The position numbers were made by a program, and so were the translations under genes. From NCBI GenBank assembly GCA_023412455.1, contig JAEYNQ010000324.1, forward strand, positions 1-11,994: DNA of 11,994 nt, written 5' to 3'. The notes beneath the pieces are model-generated. The model saw only the letters and a program-made list of their open reading frames with translations. It made no database searches and had not been told where the DNA came from. Below are positions 6,559 to 11,994 of this stretch, piece after piece; the stretch's first letter is position 1; the number at the start of each line of letters is the position of its first letter. The stretch comes from Bacillota bacterium (GTDB lineage: Bacteria; Bacillota; Clostridia; Lachnospirales; Cellulosilyticaceae).

Positions 6559-6722
6559 TTAAACTCCTCCTTTTGTATTTTATAAATTCTGGGAATTTCT
6601 AGCCCTTATACTCCAAGGCTTTCTCAAGAAAACATACACTGGTCACTATAAATACAAAGATACTTTTACTGATTATTCAATTTTCAAGTTACCTAGAATT
6701 AGATTCATCTCATTCCTAGAGT

Positions 6723-7502
6723 CTATTTTTCTTTTAATTTTCTCGCTTGTACAATCACCTCTTTACTCATTTCGCGAAAATAATCTATTGGTGTACCCAT
6801 AGAAAGGAAACTAGCCCCCTGCTGAATCCAAAATTCTACCAATTTCATATCGTTACCGATAGATAGCCCGAAAGGTTTATTATGTGCTTTACATTTGTCA
6901 ATAATCTGTTGCATCAAATCCATAACTTCAGGCTCATAGTAATCACACATTTTCCCAATAGATGCTGCGAGATCCATTGGTCCACAGATAATTCCATCTA
7001 CACCCTCTACCTCTAGAATACTATCTAAATTTTTAACAGCTTCTACATGTTCACACTGCATTAATTTTAATAAACGGTCATCTGCAATCTCAACATATTC
7101 AGATAAAGACAAAGTACCATAATCCAACGCACGCAATGGTCCAAATCCTCGAGTTCCTTCTGGTGGATAAGTACAGATGGAAACACACTGTCGCGCTTCA
7201 TCTGCTGTATTAACCATAGGGAAAATAATACCATCTGGCCCACACTCAAGTACCGGCTTAGCATGACACATCTGATGATCTGGTATACGAACAAAAGCAC
7301 TTGCTCCTCCAGCATTCGTTGCAATAATTGCGTTTTTTAACATAGGAAACGTAACTGAAGCATGTTCACTGTCAATCCAAACATAGTCATAACCTAAATA
7401 GCCACACATTTCATAAAATTCCAACTCCGTATTCGAACAATGTGTACCAAAGCACAAATCCTGATCTTTCAGCTTTTTTTGAATCTTATCTAGATGATTC
7501 AT
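6723..7502 (-). CDS. HpcH/HpaI-family class II aldolase (promoter-proximal copy)
   Basis: This second pyruvate-enolate aldolase of the HpcH/HpaI family has 259 residues and is first in the operon. The active-site set is complete: YVWIDSEHAS with His47, FVRIP with Arg72, the RGFGPLRA loop near 118-125, QCEH with metal ligand Glu151, and GPMDLAASIG with metal ligand Asp177. It shares the RGFGP.RA loop with the distal copy, whereas E. coli HpaI has RGVGSALARA, so both belong to one subgroup. They differ around the post-metal loop (AASIG versus SGPLG) and the C-terminal lid, which may mean different substrates or stereochemistry. A very strong GAGGAGGAG site precedes the ATG at 7502. The promoter at 7556-7583 and divergent LacI-type regulator suggest substrate-induced expression. 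Confidence 0.91.
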   Translation of the reverse strand: MNHLDKIQKKLKDQDLCFGTHCSNTELEFYEMCGYLGYDYVWIDSEHASVTFPMLKNAIIATNAGGASAFVRIPDHQMCHAKPVLECGPDGIIFPMVNTADEARQCVSICTYPPEGTRGFGPLRALDYGTLSLSEYVEIADDRLLKLMQCEHVEAVKNLDSILEVEGVDGIICGPMDLAASIGKMCDYYEPEVMDLMQQIIDKCKAHNKPFGLSIGNDMKLVEFWIQQGASFLSMGTPIDYFREMSKEVIVQARKLKEK

Positions 7503-7555
7503 GGAAACTCCTCCTCATTGCCTCTCTTAATATTTCTTGTGCAATTTATACTTAA

Positions 7556-7583
7556 ATAATAACATATTCAATTTAAATTTCAA
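7556..7583 (-). promoter_or_regulatory. Candidate promoter of the aldolase/TRAP operon
   Basis: On the minus strand TTGAAA (7578-7583) and TATTAT (7556-7561) are spaced by 16 nt, about 50-80 nt upstream of the first aldolase. It fits a sigma-70/SigA promoter facing away from the regulator gene. The spacer is one nt short of optimal and the AT-richness lowers certainty. Confidence 0.5.
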
Positions 7584-7617
7584 CATAATTTCATAATTTA
7601 ATTAAAATTTGTAACTG

Positions 7618-7635
7618 ATTTCATTTTTATGAAAT
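7618..7635. promoter_or_regulatory. Candidate operator of the LacI-family regulator
   Basis: A perfect inverted repeat has 7-bp arms ATTTCAT and ATGAAAT around TTTT. It lies between the two opposed promoters and ends 4 nt before the regulator's -35 box. A second ATTTCAT half-site at 7588-7594 sits 4 nt from the -35 box of the operon promoter. It lacks the central CG of many LacI operators, so binding is inferred from symmetry and position. Confidence 0.45.
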
Positions 7636-7639
7636 TGTA

Positions 7640-7667
7640 TTGTGTTTTTGTAAATTTATGTTATGAT
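7640..7667 (+). promoter_or_regulatory. Candidate promoter of the LacI-family regulator gene
   Basis: TTGTGT (7640-7645) and TATGAT (7662-7667) have a 16-nt spacer, with the RBS at 7686-7690 downstream. A 5-bp-arm palindrome at 7662-7676 overlaps the -10 box and might be a secondary autoregulatory site. Confidence 0.5.
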
Positions 7668-7696
7668 TATGTCATATCAAACTTTGGAGGTTTATG

Positions 7697-8707
7697 ATGA
7701 TTGATCAAAAGATGATTGCAGAAAAAGCAGGTGTTTCAAGGGCAACCGTATCTAGAGCTTTTACACAAAATGCTAATATTTCACCGAAAACTTTGGCAAA
7801 AATTCAACAAGCTATGTTGGATTTGGGCATACCACCTATAGAGCACTTTCCTAACAAAATTTCAAAGAATCTCAAATATGCACTCATTATTGCTGGTGAT
7901 ATTTCAAATAATTTTTATGCTCACGTTATTAGAGGAATCTCCGATCGTTTGATTTCATTGGGTATACTCCCTGTTATTTGTAACAGTAACTATGATGAAA
8001 TGCTAGAAGAACGAATGATTGAACAGGCTGATGCAAACAACTATTTGGGTATATTTTTTGTTACCGCTATGGAAAGATCTTCTTTATCTTCCTTATTGCG
8101 TCGTATCAATACTCCTGTAATCTTCGTAAATAGGTATATCCATTCTTTCGAAGGTCATACTGTTTGTATAGATAATTTCAAAGGTGGACATATTGCTGCA
8201 CAACATTTAATTGCCAATGGTCATCACAGAATTGCATACATTGCAACTTACAAAGGTTCCACAGCTCAAGAAGACCGTATTCGCGGTTTCAAATCATACC
8301 TAGATGAATTACCTACTTCTCAGTATACTTATCAACTGTTTTATACAGAAAATTCTTTAAAAAGGGGAACTGAATTTGCTATCAATTTAATACGACAAAG
8401 ATTACCTTATACCGCTTTGTTTGTTGCAGATTGCGAAACAGCTGCTGCAATCGTACACGCACTTACAAATGAAGGGTATCAAATTCCACGAGATATCAGC
8501 ATTCTTTGTTTTGATGATTCTCTGTACATCAGTGATAATGGATTACGTTTATCTACAATAGCGCATGATCCCTATTCTATGGGAGAAACAGCTGCTAAAT
8601 TATTAACTCAACAACTTGCTATTAAAACTCAAAATACTATTCACATTGATTTACAACCACAGTTAATTATTCGTAGCAGTGTCCAAGAATTGCCTACTCC
8701 TTTATAA
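7697..8707 (+). CDS. LacI/GalR-family transcriptional regulator
   Basis: This cytoplasmic DNA-binding regulator has 336 residues, standard for the family. Residues 5-24 form the LacI helix-turn-helix (IAEKAGVSRATVSRAF), followed by a hinge with the SKNL form of the usual ARSL motif. From about residue 58 a periplasmic-binding-protein-like effector domain follows, including GGHIAAQHLIANGHHRIAYI and RIRGF segments. GGAGG at 7686-7690 is 6 nt from the ATG at 7697 but only 3 nt from an ATG at 7694, so I take 7697, although one codon either way is open. It is divergent from the aldolase/TRAP operon across a 190-bp shared control region, which makes it the obvious local repressor. The effector is probably the transported acid or a downstream intermediate. 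No terminator hairpin is evident after its stop. Confidence 0.93.
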   Translation: MIDQKMIAEKAGVSRATVSRAFTQNANISPKTLAKIQQAMLDLGIPPIEHFPNKISKNLKYALIIAGDISNNFYAHVIRGISDRLISLGILPVICNSNYDEMLEERMIEQADANNYLGIFFVTAMERSSLSSLLRRINTPVIFVNRYIHSFEGHTVCIDNFKGGHIAAQHLIANGHHRIAYIATYKGSTAQEDRIRGFKSYLDELPTSQYTYQLFYTENSLKRGTEFAINLIRQRLPYTALFVADCETAAAIVHALTNEGYQIPRDISILCFDDSLYISDNGLRLSTIAHDPYSMGETAAKLLTQQLAIKTQNTIHIDLQPQLIIRSSVQELPTPL

Positions 8708-9067
8708 ACCATTATTCATATATTGTTTTCGATTCTTAACATAGTTTACTACTTTTGGTAATGGAGAACCTTTTAAGACAGTTAGTTTTTCAAGGCATAC
8801 AAATTAGCCAGCATAATCTACATTTTATCCCAGCCTAGTTATTATTTAGATTTTAAAATTTTACTCACTATATACTTCTTTTACTCTTGCATAATAAATC
8901 CTTAGGAATTTATGAAATCCTGCCATCTTTGCTACTTTTTTTGCCCACTGTTTATAGCTCTTTATAAACTGGCTTTCACTTTTAGCTGTGATATTATTAT
9001 AATGCCAGTACTTTTCCTCAGAATCGCATAAAACTTCCACTAGACCAATTACTCCCTCGATTATAAT
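8708..9067. other. Gene-poor region between the regulator and the cys operon terminator
   Basis: This 360-nt AT-rich stretch holds no recognised gene apart from one short minus-strand ORF, listed separately. No T-tailed hairpin follows the regulator stop. A perfect inverted repeat with 7-bp arms and a 6-nt loop sits at 8950-8969, inside that short ORF. Confidence 0.5.
8861..9040 (-). CDS. Unrecognised 59-residue ORF, possibly a gene fragment
   Basis: The minus-strand frame from a GTG at 9040 to TAA at 8861 reads like a soluble, basic, aromatic-rich C-terminal piece (segments YWHYNNITAKSES and FHKFLRIYYARVKEVYSE). The frame stays open upstream without an ATG, through the terminator hairpin of the cys operon, back to a stop near 9140. 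A GAGGGAG stretch about 10 nt before the GTG could serve translation. Because a strong terminator lies immediately upstream and no promoter is evident, it may be an untranscribed remnant or a chance ORF. I do not recognise a family. Confidence 0.25.
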   Translation of the reverse strand: MEVLCDSEEKYWHYNNITAKSESQFIKSYKQWAKKVAKMAGFHKFLRIYYARVKEVYSE

Positions 9068-9119
9068 AAAAAATAAGTGCAGCTGTCTTATCAGTAATAC
9101 TGACTTAACAGCTACACTT
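9068..9119 (-). terminator. Terminator of the cysTWA operon
   Basis: A long hairpin has AAGTG/CACTT and AGCTGT/ACAGCT arms around one mismatch, plus an inner TCAGT/ACTGA stem with a 3-nt loop. On the minus strand it is followed by A and six Ts. It ends transcription about 160 nt after cysA. On the plus strand only a short T run follows, so activity toward the regulator side would be weaker. Confidence 0.78.
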
Positions 9120-9139
9120 TTATAATACCAAACAGCCTC

Positions 9140-9164
9140 CTATGATAGTTTGATTTTATCATAG
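9140..9164. other. Perfect inverted repeat in the cysA 3' region
   Basis: CTATGATA and TATCATAG form an 8-bp stem around a 9-nt loop, about 70 nt after cysA and just before the operon terminator. No T-run follows on either strand, so it is probably not a terminator. It may stabilise the 3' end of the message. Confidence 0.45.
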
Positions 9165-9230
9165 AAAGCCATATTTTACAGACTTTACTTCACAGGCTCA
9201 TTTATAACATCGTTTTATCTATCTCATTTT

Positions 9231-10289
9231 TCAAATATACACCGGCATTGGGTCTTTAATAGCGGAATTTTCCATACAATACGCCTTAACATCATCAAAA
9301 ACATTAAGTCTATAAATAAGTATCCTTACTTCTTCTCCTATTTTAAGCTCTTGTTCATCCAAGGTTCTGTATGCTGTAAGTAAAATTTCTCCTACTCTAA
9401 CCTTTAACTCCGTATTACTTCCCCTAAAAAATATTTGCTCTACAATCCCCTGTTCAGAGCCATAAAATGAACCCACTTCTTCAGCTGTTTTCCCTACTTT
9501 TATATATTCCGGTCGTATAACAGCTTTGCTATTTCCAATTTCCTCAAAGCCCTTTAATCTTCCATAATCTTCAATCACGGAGGATTCTCCTAAAAATTGG
9601 GCAACATAAGGAGTCTGAGGATTTTTATATATCTCAGCTGGCGTACCGATTTGTTCAATTCTCCCCTCATATGTAATGATAATTTCATCAGCAACCTCAA
9701 TGGCCTCGTTCTGATCATGAGTTACAAATATACTTGTTATATCAAGCTTATCAATCATTTCCCTAAGCCATCCTCTAAGTTCTTTTCTGACCTTCGCATC
9801 AATAGCAGCAAAGGGTTCATCCAAAAGTAAAAGCTGTGGATTAGGTGCTAATGCTCTTGCAAATGCCACTCTTTGTCTTTGTCCTCCAGAAAGCTGGTGT
9901 GGATATCTTTCTTCAAACCCTTCAAGTCCAATAAGTTTTATAAGTTCTGTTACTCTTTCATTCTTTTCACTTTTTTTTACTTTATTGATTTTAAGTCCAA
10001 AAGCAATATTTTCAAAAACAGTCATATGCCTAAAAAGTGCATAATTTTGAAAAACGAAACCTATCCCTCTCTTTCCCGCTTCGATATTATTAACCTTCTT
10101 ACCATCTATTATAATATCTCCACTATCAGGCGTTTCAAGTCCGGCAATCATTCTTAAAATAGTTGTTTTGCCACTTCCACTTGCACCTAAAAGTCCAATG
10201 AGCTTCCCTTTTTCAATGCCAAAACTAACATTATCCGTTGCTTTAAATTCCTTAAAACTCTTATTAATGTTCTTTAACTCAACATACAT
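9231..10289 (-). CDS. cysA: Sulfate/thiosulfate ABC transporter ATP-binding protein CysA
   Basis: This cytoplasmic ATPase powers sulfate or thiosulfate import with the CysT and CysW channel subunits. The 352-residue protein shows Walker A GASGSGKT (35-42), Q-loop Gln81, signature LSGGQRQRVAFARAL (133-147), Walker B LLLLDEP (153-159) and switch His191. The stretch FVFQNYALFRHMTVFENIAFGL, split across 79-100, and KVRKELRGWLREM are characteristic of CysA within the spermidine/sulfate/molybdate importer group. Residues beyond about 235 form the C-terminal TOBE-like regulatory region. Its ATG directly abuts the cysW stop (TAAATG), with AAGGGG inside cysW as the ribosome site, so translation is coupled. 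Molybdate or tungstate specificity is less likely given the CysW partner. Confidence 0.92.
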   Translation of the reverse strand: MYVELKNINKSFKEFKATDNVSFGIEKGKLIGLLGASGSGKTTILRMIAGLETPDSGDIIIDGKKVNNIEAGKRGIGFVFQNYALFRHMTVFENIAFGLKINKVKKSEKNERVTELIKLIGLEGFEERYPHQLSGGQRQRVAFARALAPNPQLLLLDEPFAAIDAKVRKELRGWLREMIDKLDITSIFVTHDQNEAIEVADEIIITYEGRIEQIGTPAEIYKNPQTPYVAQFLGESSVIEDYGRLKGFEEIGNSKAVIRPEYIKVGKTAEEVGSFYGSEQGIVEQIFFRGSNTELKVRVGEILLTAYRTLDEQELKIGEEVRILIYRLNVFDDVKAYCMENSAIKDPMPVYI

Positions 10290-11105
10290 TTATTCTGAAC
10301 CCCTTCTCCCCTTATATTCGATTACATTTCTAAGGATTAGAATGACTATCGCCATAATCACTAATATGGAGGCTACACCAAAAGCCTCTGTTGCTCTAAA
10401 TTCGTTATATAAAATTTCAACATGTAGAGGCAGTGTATTTGTCTTTCCTCTTATACTTCCTGATACAACTGAAACTGCACCAAATTCCCCCATCGCCCTT
10501 GCCGCACATAATATAGTGCCATAGATTAAAGCCCATTTAATCTTAGGTAAGGTTACCTTAAAAAATATGGTAAATCCGTTGGCTCCCATCATTGCAGCCG
10601 CTTCTTCTTCTTCATTACCTTGTGAATTCATAAGTGGAATAATCTCTCTTGCTACAAAAGGAGATGTTACAAACAATGTAGCAAGTACTATACCTGGCAT
10701 AGCAAATACAATTTTTATATGATGTGCTTGAAGAAAGGGATGCAAAAAACCAATTCTACCAAATGTCATTATAAATATCAGGCCAGCTATAATGGGAGAG
10801 ATAGCAAAAGGTAAGTCAATAATTGTTGTAAGTGCATTTTTAAATCTAAAATTAAATTTTGTAATTGCCCAAGCTGCAAACAAACCAAATATTGTATTTA
10901 ATACCGTAACAATAATTGTGGTCATTAATGTAAGACCTAGTGCTTTTTGCGTATAATAATCCGTAATGGTTAATTCATAAGCAAGCCACCCCTCTTCAAG
11001 AGATTTAATCAATACAACAACTAGAGGAAGAGCAAGCATAACAAATACAAACGCCAGGCTAACAAACAATAATAAATACTTTATGAAATGACTTGTCTTA
11101 TTCAT
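10290..11105 (-). CDS. cysW: Sulfate/thiosulfate ABC transporter permease CysW
   Basis: This integral membrane subunit of the sulfate importer forms the channel with CysT. The 271-residue protein has an N-terminal membrane segment (about 10-34) and a six-helix layout. The cytoplasmic EAA loop EEEEAAAMMGANGF is at 165-178, where CysA docks. The segment KTNTLPLHVEILYNE (221-235) is close to diagnostic of CysW and separates it from CysT. The ATG at 11105 has a GGGGG ribosome site about 6 nt upstream and follows cysT by 9 nt. The gene is intact, and operon order and spacing are standard for Firmicute cys transporters. Regulation is presumably by sulfur status through the promoter beyond the right edge. 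No riboswitch is visible here. Confidence 0.93.
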   Translation of the reverse strand: MNKTSHFIKYLLLFVSLAFVFVMLALPLVVVLIKSLEEGWLAYELTITDYYTQKALGLTLMTTIIVTVLNTIFGLFAAWAITKFNFRFKNALTTIIDLPFAISPIIAGLIFIMTFGRIGFLHPFLQAHHIKIVFAMPGIVLATLFVTSPFVAREIIPLMNSQGNEEEEAAAMMGANGFTIFFKVTLPKIKWALIYGTILCAARAMGEFGAVSVVSGSIRGKTNTLPLHVEILYNEFRATEAFGVASILVIMAIVILILRNVIEYKGRRGSE

Positions 11106-11114
11106 GATTTCCCC

Positions 11115-11963
11115 CTATTGTTTACTAAATTTATTAAATGAGATCTGTAGTATATTGATTAACAATAAAATGATAAAGGAAGTAAACAACATCACTATAG
11201 CAATAGCTGTAGCACCACTATAGTCATATTCTCCCAGTTTACTCATAATAAGTAGTGGGGCTATTTCAGTTTTCATTGGTTGATTTCCAGCTATAAAAAT
11301 AACACTACCATATTCACCAAGCCCTCTTGCAAATGCAAGCGCAAAACCCGTTAGTAAAGGTGGTAAAATTTCAGGAAATATCACTCTAAAAAAAATCTGT
11401 ATTCTGTCAGCTCCAAGCATTATAGCTGCTTCTTCATACTGTATATCCAAATCCTCTAAAACAGGTTGTATTGTTCTCACAACAAAAGGTATGCCTATAA
11501 AAATAAGGGCAATACTTATTCCAAACTTTGAATGTATGGATTGAATTCCTACAGAATACAAAAATTGACCAATCCAACCCTTTTCTGAAAAAAGAGTTGT
11601 AAGAGAAATACCAGCAACTGCAGTGGGCAGAGCAAATGGCAAGTCTATAAAACCATCTATAATCCTTTTACAAGGAAAATTATATCTAACCAGCACCCAA
11701 GAAAGAATAATACCAAAAATACCATTCACACTAGCTGCTATAAATGAGCATAATAAACTCACTTTATAGCCTGCCACAACTCTTTGACTGAATGCTGCTT
11801 TCACAAATCCACTAAAGCCTGAATCAAAGCTTTTCACAAATACAGTAACCAAAGGAATAATAACAATCAGACTTAAATATAACAGAACAATTCCCATTGA
11901 TAAGCCAAATCCAGGTATCACTTTTGTTTTTTTCTGCCTTACCATTCGCTTCACCACTCTCAT
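11115..11963 (-). CDS. cysT: Sulfate/thiosulfate ABC transporter permease CysT
   Basis: This is the first channel subunit of the sulfate/thiosulfate importer, also called CysU. The 282 residues include PGFGLSMGIVLLYLSL, the typical start of the first membrane helix (about 17-44), further hydrophobic segments, and the EAA loop EEAAIMLGADRIQIFFR at 177-193 for contact with CysA. FARGLGEYGSVIFIAGN (211-227) is a conserved CysT stretch. The start is uncertain. The ATG at 11963 has no clear ribosome site, whereas the in-frame ATG at 11942 has GGTGA 5 nt before it and would remove seven residues. Only 31 nt precede it in the window, and they contain stops in all three minus-strand frames. A sulfate-binding protein gene (cysP/sbp) is therefore expected to end right at the edge but cannot be shown. 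Confidence 0.9.
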   Translation of the reverse strand: MRVVKRMVRQKKTKVIPGFGLSMGIVLLYLSLIVIIPLVTVFVKSFDSGFSGFVKAAFSQRVVAGYKVSLLCSFIAASVNGIFGIILSWVLVRYNFPCKRIIDGFIDLPFALPTAVAGISLTTLFSEKGWIGQFLYSVGIQSIHSKFGISIALIFIGIPFVVRTIQPVLEDLDIQYEEAAIMLGADRIQIFFRVIFPEILPPLLTGFALAFARGLGEYGSVIFIAGNQPMKTEIAPLLIMSKLGEYDYSGATAIAIVMLFTSFIILLLINILQISFNKFSKQ

Positions 11964-11994
11964 TATCTAATTGTTACTAATTTGTAGGCACATA

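Noticed and set aside
6559..6722. Possible internal promoter between the proximal aldolase and dctQ
   Set aside because: TTGAAA and TTGAAT boxes occur, but no good -10 box at 16-18 nt was found and no clear hairpin is present, so I do not annotate one.
7067..7324. Minus-strand 85-codon ORF inside the proximal aldolase in another frame
   Set aside because: It overlaps the active-site region of a confident HpcH/HpaI aldolase in a shifted frame and has no independent support.
9597..10524. Three plus-strand ORFs (77, 94 and 118 codons) opposite cysA and the end of cysW
   Set aside because: All are antisense to conserved ABC transporter motifs, without ribosome sites or recognisable domains.
11964..11994. 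3' end of a sulfate-binding protein gene upstream of cysT
   Set aside because: All three minus-strand frames have stops within 31 nt and there are too few residues to identify a C-terminus. It is expected from operon logic only.

Overview
The window looks like a chromosomal segment of a low-GC, Gram-positive, probably anaerobic bacterium of the class Clostridia. The evidence is AT-rich intergenic DNA, strong GGAGG-type ribosome binding sites, short U-tract hairpin terminators, and a TRAP binding protein made as a lipoprotein with a lipobox rather than as a periplasmic protein. Genus or species cannot be fixed from the sequence alone. No rRNA, tRNA, CRISPR array or complete mobile element was seen.

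Left part (1-2314, all minus strand): the 5' 176 codons of an AmmeMemoRadiSam-type LigB/AMMECR1 protein run off the left edge. An intergenic stretch rich in dyads follows. Next come a heme oxygenase with its own terminator and a candidate promoter carrying a weak Fur-like site, and then rlmH, the 23S rRNA pseudouridine-1915 methyltransferase.

Scar region (2315-2711): a plus-strand gene with promoter, RBS and start codon is broken after about 46 codons. It meets, tail to tail, the frameshifted remnant of a dihydrodipicolinate synthase (DapA)-family gene on the minus strand. A strong minus-strand terminator lies inside the broken plus-strand gene and separates the catabolic operon from rlmH.

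Central catabolic locus (2550-8707): a minus-strand operon reads HpcH/HpaI-family aldolase, dctQ, dctM (4-nt overlap with dctQ), dctP, a second HpcH/HpaI aldolase, then the DapA-family remnant. A LacI-family regulator is transcribed divergently from a shared 190-bp region with two opposed promoters and a perfect 7-bp inverted repeat between them. The likely picture is regulated uptake of an organic or sugar acid by the TRAP system, followed by retro-aldol cleavage of a 2-keto-3-deoxy acid (or similar) by two diverged aldolases. The substrate is not evident and no dehydratase or kinase is present. A terminator-like hairpin between dctP and the distal aldolase suggests transcript attenuation inside the operon.

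Right part (8708-11994): after a gene-poor stretch with one unrecognised 59-codon ORF and a strong terminator, a minus-strand cysT-cysW-cysA sulfate/thiosulfate ABC transporter operon runs to the right edge. Its binding-protein gene, if present, lies outside the window.
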